Shown here: positions 8,274-17,251 of the stretch, one piece after another
Numbering within the stretch: position 1 is the first letter of the stretch
Layout of the letters: each line of letters opens with the position of its first letter
Assembly: GCF_014897315.1 (NCBI RefSeq)
Contig: NZ_JABUYL010000010.1
Coordinates: 1 to 64,000 of the forward strand
Reading direction: 5' to 3'
From: Proteus sp. FME41
GTDB taxonomy: Bacteria; Pseudomonadota; Gammaproteobacteria; Enterobacterales; Enterobacteriaceae
DNA: 64,000 nucleotides
Position numbers and translations under genes: made by a program
The notes under the pieces: generated by a model
Told to the model about the DNA's origin: nothing
Seen by the model: the letters and a program-made list of their open reading frames with translations, nothing else
Database searches by the model: none

Positions 8274-10037
8274 ATGACGATAAAACAGACAATTGGGATT
8301 AAAAAAGCACTTAACATTGGGCTATTACTGCTCTTTTTTGTATTTCCGCTACACGCAATAGCCAAAGAGTGGACTATCGGTGTCTTAGCACTACGTGGCG
8401 ATGCCTCTACGCAACGTCACTGGCAACCCCTTGTTCAAACACTAAATGAACAATTTCCTACAGAAAGCTTTGTGCTAGTGCCTTTAAATCTTGAAGAAAT
8501 GAAACTTGCTGTTGCGAAAAAACATGTTGATTTTCTACTCACAAATCCTGCGCAATTTATTCAATTAGATAATGCCTTTCCATTACGATGGTTACTCTCT
8601 TTACGTTCGGGTTATGAGCCTGATAACACAACTAGAAATGTCATTGGTAGCTTGATTTTAGTGCGTAATGATAGCCCGATTACCTCTGTTCACGAGCTAA
8701 TCGGAAAACGTGTAGGGGCCATTGCTCCTGATGCTTTTGGTGGTTATCTTTTAGGGTATAAAACACTGCGAGAAGAAGGTATCGATCCTGATAAAGACTT
8801 CACATTACGCTTTACTGGTTTTCCCGCAGACGCACTACTTTACCTCTTACGAGATGAAGATATTAATGCAGCGATTATTCCGGTTTGTTTGCTGGAAAAT
8901 ATGGATAATGAAGGGCTTATTCGAAAAAGTGATTACCGGCCAGTTATTTCCTATCAAACTAATACGCCTTGTTTAACCAGCACACCGCTCTACCCCAATT
9001 GGTCATTTGCGGCTTTAGATACTGTGCCTGATGAGTTAGTGGATAAAGTCACTCGTGTTTTACTCACCGATGAGAGTAAACCAATGAAGTGGGGGGCCCC
9101 TGCTTCACACACACAAGTTGAAAACTTGCTAAAAGAAGTCAATCAACATCCTCGCCAGAGGCAACTTTGGCAAGATGCACAAAGTTGGGCGATCCAGCAT
9201 CAATTGATTATTGGCCTTTCGCTGACTGCGATTCTTTTTCTTATTCTTAACCAAGTTTGGGTGAGCTATTTAGTGAGACGCCGTAGCCGTCAATTAGAGC
9301 ATGCACATAATCGTTTAAGGCAACAAAAAGAAGAGTTAGAACATGCCCAACGCTTAAACATATTAGGAGAAATGGCATCTGGATTTGCTCATGAGCTAAA
9401 TCAACCACTTTCAGCAATTAAAAGTTATGCACAAGGTAGCGTTATTCGCCTTAAAAAAGAAAATGAATTACACCCATTACTACCTGCATTGCAACAAATA
9501 GACAAACAAGCGCAACGCGGGGCTGATATTATTAGAAATCTCCGTTTATGGGTTGGAAAACAAACACCTAATACAGATACGATTTTGCTTTCTCACCAAA
9601 ATATTGCAGAATGTACCCAACATATTTGGACACTTTTACGTGTAGAAGATAAGTATCCACAGGTTTCACTTATTACGCATATTGATGAACATGATACCTT
9701 GTGTCTACCCGAAACCTTATTCGAGCAAATCTTATCAAATTTAATTACCAATAGTCTTCAAGCGGGTGCAAAAACGCTGAAAATTAGTACGCATAAAGCA
9801 CCAGATAGATTACTTGTCGTTATTGAAGATGATGCGGGTGGGATGAGCCATAGCCAACTTGAATCCCCCTTTTCTCCCTTCCAAACAACAAAAACAGAAG
9901 GACTTGGATTAGGTTTAGTGATTTGTCAGCGATTATTACTTTCTCAAGGTGCCGATATTCACATTGAGAACCAAAAAAATGCGCAAAATAATGTCGGATT
10001 AAAAATCACCCTTATTTTCCCTAACAAAAATAAATAA
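8274..10037 (+). CDS. ttrS: Tetrathionate sensor histidine kinase
   Basis: Inner-membrane sensor (587 aa) that detects tetrathionate and phosphorylates TtrR. It has an N-terminal hydrophobic segment (about 12-30), a periplasmic PhnD-like solute-binding domain (about 32-300), a second membrane segment (about 311-334), a coiled region, and a kinase core with phospho-acceptor His373 (GFAHELNQPLSAIK). ATP-binding motifs are EDDAGG and GLGLGL near the end. The SD is weak. ttrR starts 10 nt after the stop, so the two form an operon divergent from the structural genes. Confidence 0.94.
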   Translation: MTIKQTIGIKKALNIGLLLLFFVFPLHAIAKEWTIGVLALRGDASTQRHWQPLVQTLNEQFPTESFVLVPLNLEEMKLAVAKKHVDFLLTNPAQFIQLDNAFPLRWLLSLRSGYEPDNTTRNVIGSLILVRNDSPITSVHELIGKRVGAIAPDAFGGYLLGYKTLREEGIDPDKDFTLRFTGFPADALLYLLRDEDINAAIIPVCLLENMDNEGLIRKSDYRPVISYQTNTPCLTSTPLYPNWSFAALDTVPDELVDKVTRVLLTDESKPMKWGAPASHTQVENLLKEVNQHPRQRQLWQDAQSWAIQHQLIIGLSLTAILFLILNQVWVSYLVRRRSRQLEHAHNRLRQQKEELEHAQRLNILGEMASGFAHELNQPLSAIKSYAQGSVIRLKKENELHPLLPALQQIDKQAQRGADIIRNLRLWVGKQTPNTDTILLSHQNIAECTQHIWTLLRVEDKYPQVSLITHIDEHDTLCLPETLFEQILSNLITNSLQAGAKTLKISTHKAPDRLLVVIEDDAGGMSHSQLESPFSPFQTTKTEGLGLGLVICQRLLLSQGADIHIENQKNAQNNVGLKITLIFPNKNK

Positions 10038-10047
10038 CGGAGAAGAA

Positions 10048-10650
10048 ATGCCAACAATTCACCTTGTTGATGATGATCTTGCTGTCACTGATGCTTGTCA
10101 ATTTTTATTAGAAAGCTTAGGTTATTCAGCCCATGTTTGGAATGATAGCGAGTTTTTCATCAACAACGTCAATCCCTACCAACAAGGCGTTGTGTTATTA
10201 GATATGAGAATGCCAAAACCAGATGGGAGACAAGTTCATCAATATTTAATTGATAAACACAGCACACTGTCTGTTATTTTTTTAACGGGTCATGGTGATA
10301 TCCCCATGGCAGTTGAAGAAATTAAAAAAGGAGCCATTGATTTTCTACAAAAACCGGTTGATAGCAATGCGTTGCTTTCTGCTTTAGATTCTGCATTTAT
10401 TGAAACCAATACTCGCTTTACTGCACATGATATTCGTCGCCGTTATGCTTCATTAACGCCAAGAGAAAAAGATATTGCCTACTATGTCATTCAAGGATTG
10501 ATGAATCGGGAAATTGCAGAAGTAGCGTGTGTTTCAATAAGAACCGTTGAAGTACATCGAGCAAAAGTGATGGACAAAATGGCGGCTAAAAATATTGCAG
10601 AATTGGTCACTGCATTACAAGGTATTGAGATAATTTCACCTAATGTGTAA
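10048..10650 (+). CDS. ttrR: Tetrathionate response regulator
   Basis: FixJ-family regulator (200 aa). The receiver domain has Asp52 (LLDMRMPKPDG) as the likely phosphorylation site, Thr and Lys switch residues (FLTGHGD, LQKPVD), and a LuxR helix-turn-helix at about 135-190 (LTPREKDIAYYVIQGLMNREIA). It activates ttrBCA in response to TtrS. The SD GGAG lies upstream of the ATG. Confidence 0.94.
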   Translation: MPTIHLVDDDLAVTDACQFLLESLGYSAHVWNDSEFFINNVNPYQQGVVLLDMRMPKPDGRQVHQYLIDKHSTLSVIFLTGHGDIPMAVEEIKKGAIDFLQKPVDSNALLSALDSAFIETNTRFTAHDIRRRYASLTPREKDIAYYVIQGLMNREIAEVACVSIRTVEVHRAKVMDKMAAKNIAELVTALQGIEIISPNV

Positions 10651-10723
10651 CAAAATTTCTTATCTGCGATGAAAAGTGTCACAATATAAGATATTCATTG
10701 GAAAAAAGTAAATAGATAGGTTT

Positions 10724-11665
10724 ATGATAAAGTCACCTTCATTTAAAAAATCATTTTTGCAACCTAAATATTGGCTGACTTGGTTTGGGATCGGGTTACT
10801 CTATATTCTGGTGCTACTTCCTTATCCTGTTATTTATTGGCTAGGTACTCGCCTAGGCCGTTTTTCTAAGCTGTTTTTAAAAAAACGGGTTCAAATAGCG
10901 GAACGTAATCTCGAACTTTGCTTTCCACAAATGCCGAAAAGTGAACGAGAAGCCTTAGTGAATAAAAACTTCGAGTCTGTTGGTATGGGATTATTCGAGA
11001 CGGGAATGGCATGGTTTTGGCCTGAATGGCGGGTTAAACGCTGGTTTAAAGTCAGTGGACTTGAAAATATCTCGAAAGTTCAAGATTCAGGACAAGGCAT
11101 CTTATTAATTGGTATCCATTTTCTGACTCTTGAACTGGGCGCACGTATTTTCGGTATTTATAATCCCGGTGTAGGTGTTTATCGCCCTAACGACAACCCT
11201 GTTGTGGATTGGTTGCAAACATGGGGCCGATTACGCTCTAATAAATTTATGCTCGACAGAAGAGACATCAAAGGCATGATCCGCGGTTTAAAAACGGGTG
11301 AAATTCTCTGGTATGCCCCTGATCATGATTATGGCCCGCGTAAAAGTGTTTTTGTCCCTTTATTTGCCGTTGACAAAGCCGCGACTACAACGGGAACCTA
11401 TATTCTGGCAAAAACCAGCAATCCTGCATTAATTCCCTTTACACCTAAACGCTTACCTGAAGCGAAAGGCTATGAATTAATTATTTCTCCTGCGATTGCT
11501 GATTTTCCGCTTGATAATGAAGAAAATACCGCCAGTGCGATGAATAAAGTGATTGAAAAAGAGATCTTACGCGCACCTGACCAATATATGTGGTTACATC
11601 GTCGCTTTAAAACTCGCCCTGAAGGTGATGACTCTTTATATAATGAAATAAAGAAAGTACACTGA
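10724..11665 (+). CDS. lpxL: Lipid A lauroyl acyltransferase (Kdo2-lipid IVA)
   Basis: Inner-membrane enzyme that adds the secondary lauroyl chain to Kdo2-lipid IVA. At 313 aa, with one N-terminal membrane segment (about 20-40) and the catalytic HX4E motif at His132/Glu137 ([10 protein letters not shown]), it aligns with E. coli LpxL over nearly its whole length ([34 protein letters not shown]). It is followed by mdtG, as in E. coli. LpxP is an alternative family member, but the mdtG neighbour favours LpxL. Confidence 0.92.
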   Translation: MIKSPSFKKSFLQPKYWLTWFGIGLLYILVLLPYPVIYWLGTRLGRFSKLFLKKRVQIAERNLELCFPQMPKSEREALVNKNFESVGMGLFETGMAWFWPEWRVKRWFKVSGLENISKVQDSGQGILLIGIHFLTLELGARIFGIYNPGVGVYRPNDNPVVDWLQTWGRLRSNKFMLDRRDIKGMIRGLKTGEILWYAPDHDYGPRKSVFVPLFAVDKAATTTGTYILAKTSNPALIPFTPKRLPEAKGYELIISPAIADFPLDNEENTASAMNKVIEKEILRAPDQYMWLHRRFKTRPEGDDSLYNEIKKVH

Positions 11666-11669
11666 TAGC

Positions 11670-11702
11670 AAGTGGCTGTTTTTATCTGAAAACAGCCACT
11701 TA
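11670..11702 (+). terminator. Hairpin after lpxL
   Basis: A 12-bp perfect stem (AGTGGCTGTTTT and AAAACAGCCACT) lies just downstream of lpxL. There is no T-run after it, so it may act as a terminator or a 3' end stabiliser. Confidence 0.55.
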
Positions 11703-11942
11703 TCCATATTATGAAACCCTAAAATAACAATAATAAAACCGCTAATTGCGTACGCTGTAAACCCCTGCAAAACACATTATAAGAGCAAGACCTATCGCAC
11801 TTATTCTGTATCATGGCTATATTCTTATTCACTATTAATAATAATAAGAAGACCTACTCGTTGTCGCTGTTATCAACGTCACTACGGTTATTTTCAGCCT
11901 ATTATCTTGGTTTACTCTCTCTTTCTCGGCTAAAGGAGTGAC

Positions 11943-13154
11943 ATGAATCTCAAGCCCCGAAATAATTCTTGGAAACGTAATCTTTATATTGTCTGGTTTG
12001 GTTGTTTTCTCACTGGTGCTGGCTTTAGTTTGATTATGCCTTTTCTACCTTTATATGTAGAAGAGCTAGGCATAACAGATCATGAAGAACTAAATCTTTG
12101 GACTGGTGTTGCTTTTAGTATTACCTTTCTTTTCTCTGCTATCGCAGCGCCTTTTTGGGGAAAATTATCCGATAGAAAAGGCCGAAAATTAATGTTGCTG
12201 CGCTCTGCCCTTGGCATGGCAATAGTGATGGTATTAATTGGTTTTGTGCAAAATATATGGCAATTATTATTTTTACGCGCTTTATTAGGTGTATTAGGTG
12301 GCTTTGTTCCTAATGCTAATGCACTCATTGCAACACAGGTTCCTGTTAAAAAAAGTGGTTGGGCGCTAGGTACTCTTTCAACGGGTGCTGTAAGTGGTGC
12401 ATTGATCGGCCCTTTAATTGGCGGCATGCTTGCTGATCTCTACGGTTTACGCCCTGTCTTCTTTATAACCTCTGCCGTATTATTTATTTGCTTTTTAGTT
12501 ACTCTCTTTTTTGTCAGTGAAAACTTTACGCCAGTCTCCAAAAAAGATGCGCTAACAACAAAACAAGTGTTCTCATCACTTAAAAATAAAAGACTGGTTG
12601 TGTGTTTGTTTTTTACCACCATGATTATTCAAGTGGCAACTGGCTCTGTAACCCCCATCTTGACCCTTTATATCCGTGAGTTGACGGGTTCTATTAGTAA
12701 TCTTGCCTTTATTAGTGGCGTTATTGCTTCCGTTCCGGGTATTGCTGCGCTTATTAGTGCTCCCCGCTTTGGTAAATTAGGTGATCGAATAGGCCCAGAT
12801 AAAGTGCTTATTTTCACCCTCGGGCTCTCTATTTTTATGCTTATTCCAATGGCCTTAGTCAGCAATTATTGGGAATTAGGCGCATTACGATTTTTATTAG
12901 GTGCTGTTAACGCAGCTATGTTACCCGCAGTACAAACGCTTATTCTTTATAACATCACACCCGCTATTGCGGGTCGAATTTTCAGCTATAACCAAGCGTT
13001 AAGAGATGTCGGCAATGTTACAGGACCGTTAATGGGGGCTTTTGTCGCAGCAAGCTACGGATTTAGAGCTGTTTTTTATTTCACCGCTGCCGTTGTCTTT
13101 TTTAATCTGATTTACTCATGGATATGCTTTAGAACACCAAAAAAGAAAGAGTGA
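11943..13154 (+). CDS. mdtG: MFS multidrug efflux transporter MdtG
   Basis: Twelve-helix drug:proton antiporter of the DHA1 family (403 aa). It carries the MFS motif-A stretch [14 protein letters not shown] near residue 75, and its central and C-terminal blocks ([23 protein letters not shown], then [21 protein letters not shown], cited here as two conserved regions) match E. coli MdtG closely. It follows lpxL as in E. coli. AAAGGAG lies just upstream of the ATG. In E. coli MdtG confers fosfomycin and deoxycholate tolerance; the same role here is inferred. Confidence 0.92.
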   Translation: MNLKPRNNSWKRNLYIVWFGCFLTGAGFSLIMPFLPLYVEELGITDHEELNLWTGVAFSITFLFSAIAAPFWGKLSDRKGRKLMLLRSALGMAIVMVLIGFVQNIWQLLFLRALLGVLGGFVPNANALIATQVPVKKSGWALGTLSTGAVSGALIGPLIGGMLADLYGLRPVFFITSAVLFICFLVTLFFVSENFTPVSKKDALTTKQVFSSLKNKRLVVCLFFTTMIIQVATGSVTPILTLYIRELTGSISNLAFISGVIASVPGIAALISAPRFGKLGDRIGPDKVLIFTLGLSIFMLIPMALVSNYWELGALRFLLGAVNAAMLPAVQTLILYNITPAIAGRIFSYNQALRDVGNVTGPLMGAFVAASYGFRAVFYFTAAVVFFNLIYSWICFRTPKKKE

Positions 13155-13571
13155 AAAAATCTACAAATAAGATGAGTTAATCGTTTTTTTCTCACATAAA
13201 ATTATACTTTTACTTTTAAAGCGCTAATTATTATTTTTTTTATTTTGATTTTTGTAATTTATTGTTTATTAAGAAAAATCTTACCCCCTATTTATTACCC
13301 CCTATAAATTTTTCTTGTTCTTTTTTTTCAGAAAATTGCAAGGTTAACTATTGCAAAATGAGATTTTTATCGACTTTTGCACCAAAAAATGGTTTATAAA
13401 GTATTAAATATACTTTTAGTTACTAAATCCTGACAAAAGTATGTTAAAAATATATTAATTAAATGCAGTGGTAATTGATAACAGAATGATATAGTTCTGT
13501 TTAACCACCTGCTAACATTTTGTTCTTTTTACTTGCAAACGACCTGTAGAGGTTTTTTTTGGGAATTTAAG
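13155..13571 (+). other. AT-rich intergenic region with a tandem TTACCCCCTAT repeat
   Basis: The 417 bases have no gene. They contain two copies of TTACCCCCTAT (13281-13291 and 13295-13305) 14 bases apart, and an AT-rich run likely to hold the promoter of the transporter that follows. No strong -35/-10 pair stands out. Confidence 0.5.
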
Positions 13572-15107
13572 ATGCAATCTACTCACTCAAAATCTAGCCG
13601 AACTTTCTTTGGCCACCCATACCCATTAAGCTCCCTTTTCTTCACCGAAATGTGGGAACGCTTTTCTTTCTATGGTATTCGCCCATTATTAATCTTATTT
13701 ATGGCGGCAACCGTTTATGAGGGTGGCATGGAAATCCCCAGAGAGCAGGCTTCTGCTATTGTGGGTATTTTCGCGGGCGGTGTTTATTTAACATCGTTAC
13801 CGGGAGGTTGGCTCGCTGATAACTGGCTAGGACAACGCCTAGCTGTCTGGTATGGCTCTATCTTTATCGCCTTAGGCCATCTTTCTATCGCATTATCTGC
13901 GTTTTGGTCACAAAACCTATTCTTTATCGGCTTATTGCTGATTGTCTTAGGTACGGGGCTATTTAAGACTTGCGTAACCGTGATGGTAGGAACCTTGTAT
14001 AAAAGGGATGATACTCGCCGTGATGGTGGATTCTCCTTATTTTATATGGGAATTAATATGGGCTCATTTATTGCACCACTTATCACGGGATTCTTAGTTC
14101 GTGATTATGGCTGGCATTGGGGCTTCGGTATTGGTGGTATTGGTATGCTTGTTGCGTTGCTGATTTTCCGCTTTTACGCAGTACCAACGATGCGCCGCTT
14201 TGATAGCGAAGTGGGTTTAGATTCAAGCTGGGATCGCCCTACAGTTGTTCGTCGTAATGTGGGTCAATGGATCTTAGCATTATCTGTTGTACTTATTGCG
14301 ATTGTTAGCCTTATCATTTCTGGTGTAATTCCTTTTAATCCAGTCAGGGTTGCTAACTTTATGGTCTACGTGATTTCAGGCAGTGTTATTGCGTATTTTA
14401 TCTATTTATTCCTCTTTGCAGGATTAAGTAGCAGTGACCGCTCCCGCTTATTTGTTTGTTTCCTATTATTGGTTTCAGCCGCCTTATTCTGGTCTGCATT
14501 CGAACAAAAACCGACATCATTTAACTTATTCGCCAATGATTATACTGACTTAAACTTTATGGGCTTTGAGATCCCTGCAGTTTGGTTCCAGTCTATCAAT
14601 GCTCTGTTTATTATTATTCTTGCTCCTATATTTAGCTGGCTGTGGCCAATGATGGCACGTAAGAATATGAATTTAAGCAGTATGACTAAGTTTGTGATTG
14701 GTATTTTATTTGCAGCAGGTGGCTTTACTGTCATGATGTTTGCATCTGAAAGCGTTATCACGACAGGACAAGGCGTTTCACCACTTTGGTTAATTAGTAG
14801 TATCTTCTTACTGACATTAGGTGAATTATGCTTAAGCCCAATTGGGCTTGCCACAATGACGATTTTAGCGCCTGCAAAAATGCGTGGACAAGTCATGGGC
14901 TTGTGGTTCTGTGCGAGTGCATTAGGAAATCTTGCTGCCGGTTTAATGGGGGGGAATATTCGCCCAGATAAACTGGATGTCATGCCTGATTTCTTCTCTC
15001 ATGTTTCTATCGCACTGGTCATTTGTGCTGTTGTTCTTGCTACACTGATTATTCCAGTTCGTAAGCTTTTACAAAGTGCAGATAGCAAAGAGAAAGCACA
15101 AGCTTAA
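13572..15107 (+). CDS. POT/PTR-family proton-dependent oligopeptide transporter
   Basis: Inner-membrane di/tripeptide:proton symporter (511 aa from the ATG at 13572). The N-terminal signature FFTEMWERFSFYGIRPLL and GTGLFKTCVTVMVG match the POT family, and the length and 12-14 hydrophobic segments fit. It looks closer to DtpT/YclF-type proteins than to E. coli DtpA. The ATG at 13572 is preferred to an in-frame TTG at 13533, because the family starts shortly before the FxxHPxPLSxLFFTEMWERFSFYG block. Single-gene unit with its own terminator. Confidence 0.85.
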   Translation: MQSTHSKSSRTFFGHPYPLSSLFFTEMWERFSFYGIRPLLILFMAATVYEGGMEIPREQASAIVGIFAGGVYLTSLPGGWLADNWLGQRLAVWYGSIFIALGHLSIALSAFWSQNLFFIGLLLIVLGTGLFKTCVTVMVGTLYKRDDTRRDGGFSLFYMGINMGSFIAPLITGFLVRDYGWHWGFGIGGIGMLVALLIFRFYAVPTMRRFDSEVGLDSSWDRPTVVRRNVGQWILALSVVLIAIVSLIISGVIPFNPVRVANFMVYVISGSVIAYFIYLFLFAGLSSSDRSRLFVCFLLLVSAALFWSAFEQKPTSFNLFANDYTDLNFMGFEIPAVWFQSINALFIIILAPIFSWLWPMMARKNMNLSSMTKFVIGILFAAGGFTVMMFASESVITTGQGVSPLWLISSIFLLTLGELCLSPIGLATMTILAPAKMRGQVMGLWFCASALGNLAAGLMGGNIRPDKLDVMPDFFSHVSIALVICAVVLATLIIPVRKLLQSADSKEKAQA

Positions 15108-15126
15108 TCTGACTTGCTGACCTCTT

Positions 15127-15159
15127 AAGCCATGCCTCATTATTTAGGCATGGCTTTTT
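15127..15159 (+). terminator. Terminator of peptide transporter
   Basis: Stem AAGCCATGCC/GGCATGGCTT with a 10-nt loop, followed by TTTTT. Confidence 0.88.
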
Positions 15160-15269
15160 GCATTTAGCACATTCTATTTCGATCAATTTTTAAGTATTGC
15201 ACCGACCATTTAAAACACTTAATCTCATTATCTTCCCTTTTACTACTCGTTAATCATCAAGGTAATGCC

Positions 15270-16049
15270 ATGACTGTTCTTCCTATCTATTATATTAATG
15301 CCTTTTCCTCTGCTTCTTTTTCAGGGAACCCAGCCGCCGTCATTTTGTTAGAGGAATGGTTACCCGATACCACCTTGCTTGCGTTAGCAGCAGAGATTAA
15401 TTTACCGGAAACGGCGTTTTTAGTCGGCAACCATATTCGTTGGTTTACACCCAAAATCGAAGTTCCCCTGTGCGGACACGCGACATTAGCTACTGCATTT
15501 GTACTCAAAACGATAAAAAAATCCCCTATAGATCGCTTTAAGTTTCATTCTCTCTCTGGTGAACTGACTGTCTCTTGCCAAAATTCATTCTTTACGCTCG
15601 ATTTCCCCGCGATATCAGCCACATTAAATAATGACATCAAATCACAACTCAGCGCTAAACTTAACTTAGAGATAGATGAAGTTTGGCAAGCTCATGATCG
15701 ATATGTGTGCTTTCTCTCTGATCCTGATACGGTTATTCATTACCAACCTGATTTTACTCAAATAGCACAATTGCCTTTACCTGGTGTAATTATTACATCT
15801 AAAGGCCATACACCTTATGATTTTATTTCTCGATTTTTCGCACCAATAAAAGGCGTTAATGAAGATCCGGTAACAGGCACTTCACACTGTGTATTAGCTC
15901 CGATTTGGGGGAATAAGCTTAATAAAACACAATTACATGCGAGACAAGTTTCAAAACGAGGCGGAAATATAGCTTGTGAAATAAAAAATAATCGCGTTTT
16001 ACTTATAGGTAATGCAACACTTTTTTTAACTGGTGAAATTACCTTTTAA
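15270..16049 (+). CDS. PhzF-family isomerase-like protein
   Basis: Cytosolic protein of 259 aa with the PhzF/YddE diaminopimelate-epimerase-like fold. The N-terminal motif NAFSSASFSGNPAAV, the conserved Glu in LPETAFL (the PhzF catalytic position), the half-barrel motif PLCGHATLATA and the C-terminal GVNEDPVTGTSHC are all present. The substrate is unknown, and no phenazine genes are near. It is slightly short for the family but looks intact. Confidence 0.85.
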   Translation: MTVLPIYYINAFSSASFSGNPAAVILLEEWLPDTTLLALAAEINLPETAFLVGNHIRWFTPKIEVPLCGHATLATAFVLKTIKKSPIDRFKFHSLSGELTVSCQNSFFTLDFPAISATLNNDIKSQLSAKLNLEIDEVWQAHDRYVCFLSDPDTVIHYQPDFTQIAQLPLPGVIITSKGHTPYDFISRFFAPIKGVNEDPVTGTSHCVLAPIWGNKLNKTQLHARQVSKRGGNIACEIKNNRVLLIGNATLFLTGEITF

Positions 16050-16152
16050 AGGTAGGTAGCATTATCCTCGATTCATCTACTTTGCTTTCATTTTACTCTA
16101 TTTTATACTGTGAGGACTTTCCCTACCGTATTGAAGAAAAGGCTTTATTGTT

Positions 16153-16563
16153 ATGTCCATCTCTGATTTATCTCCTGAACTACAAGATAAAATTAAAAAC
16201 GCTGTCACTCGTGTTTCTAAAGTTATCTTTCCAACCACAACCAATCATCATTCCACACTCTTTGGCGGCACAGCATTAGCTTGGATGGATGAAGTGTCAT
16301 TTATTACCGCGACACGTTTTAGCCGTAAACGTTTAGTCACTGTTTCTACTGAGAAAATTAATTTTAATCATCCCATTCCATCAGGAACTATTATTGAGTT
16401 AGTCGGTGAAGTTATTCGTGTTGGACGCACAAGTTTAACGGTTAATGTTTCTATTTTTCTTGAAGATATGTACGCCGAAGGGCGTGAAGAAGTGATCCAT
16501 GGTCAATTTAATTTTGTTGCTGTTGATAATAACGGCAAGCCAACGCCATTATTCGATAAATAA
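16153..16563 (+). CDS. Hot-dog fold acyl-CoA thioesterase (YciA-like)
   Basis: A 136-residue single hot-dog domain with the family signature NHHSTLFGGTALAWMDEVSFITATRFS (Asp in the WMDE segment is the usual catalytic acid), followed by VTVSTEKINFNHPIPSGTIIELVGEV. It is expected to hydrolyse acyl-CoA thioesters in the cytosol. It lies 103 nt after the PhzF-like gene, in the same direction. The exact substrate is not predictable. Confidence 0.85.
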   Translation: MSISDLSPELQDKIKNAVTRVSKVIFPTTTNHHSTLFGGTALAWMDEVSFITATRFSRKRLVTVSTEKINFNHPIPSGTIIELVGEVIRVGRTSLTVNVSIFLEDMYAEGREEVIHGQFNFVAVDNNGKPTPLFDK

Positions 16564-16678
16564 TATCTTATAAAGAGAATTATCTCTCTTTTTATCTATC
16601 TTAATTAAGAAACACACTATTTTATTGCGCCCTAATTTATTTTTAGTAACAACAAGTAATTAAACTAATTAATTTAAG

Positions 16679-16709
16679 TGGATATTTTTCAATCAACGAA
16701 AAATATCCA
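16679..16709. repeat. 12-bp AT-rich inverted repeat (hairpin)
   Basis: TGGATATTTTTC (16679-16690) and GAAAAATATCCA (16698-16709) form a perfect stem around AATCAAC, in the convergent gap after the thioesterase gene. There is no T-run. Confidence 0.5.
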
Positions 16710-16753
16710 ATAAAATCAAAGTGTAATGAGATTACTAACACGTAAGACAAGAG

Positions 16754-16776
16754 TTATCCACAGTTAATGTGGATAA
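16754..16776. promoter_or_regulatory. Two inverted consensus DnaA boxes
   Basis: TTATCCACA (16754-16762) and its reverse complement TGTGGATAA (16768-16776) are separated by GTTAA. Each matches the strongest E. coli DnaA box (R1/R4 type) exactly. The same bases form a 10-bp hairpin stem, so a simple transcription-end structure is also possible. Confidence 0.5.
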
Positions 16777-16793
16777 CTGAATAAAGTAGATAA

Positions 16794-17114
16794 TCAGAGA
16801 ACACACATTTTTATCACTGAAAACTCAATCTGACATACGGTGAGTTTCTTTCCTATTTCCGCACTTTCAGCGATAACAACATCAACAGAGTGCGAATATT
16901 GTCGTCCTATTGCACACGCTAACGCTATTGAAGGTTCAATTAGTAATATTGCACCAATATTTTCAGTATCCATAGAAATATCGGTAAGTGCCTCAAGTTT
17001 TGCTACTTGCTTCATCTTGTTTACTGCAATTTCTTGTGCTTTATCGGCAGCAACTTGGTTAACTCTTTTTTGTTTTTCAAAAGAGCCTCCACCGGAATAA
17101 AGATAGATCATCAT
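16794..17114 (-). CDS. Hypothetical protein
   Basis: Possible 106-residue protein that I do not recognise. It begins SGGGSFEKQKRV, followed by a charged helix and an Ile/Ala-rich second half (GAILLIEPSIALACAIGRQY), then VVIAESAEIG. Composition and codon use look more protein-like on this strand than in the overlapping opposite frame. No clear SD precedes the ATG. It is downstream of, and in the same direction as, the adhesin gene, 137 nt after its stop. Confidence 0.45.
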   Translation of the reverse strand: MMIYLYSGGGSFEKQKRVNQVAADKAQEIAVNKMKQVAKLEALTDISMDTENIGAILLIEPSIALACAIGRQYSHSVDVVIAESAEIGKKLTVCQIEFSVIKMCVL

Positions 17115-17251
17115 TTAATCATCATAGAAATAAAGGTTGTTATCTTTATTATTCAAATTGAAGGTATAAAAGCCAGCTAATTTTATAAAAAGACAACAAC
17201 CTGATTGCTTCCCAAGGACATAATGCTAAAACACAATAACCCTACAGATAA

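Noticed and set aside
14540..14983. A 147-aa leftward ORF within the peptide transporter
   Set aside because: It is antisense to a well-conserved transporter, with no SD or recognisable protein features.
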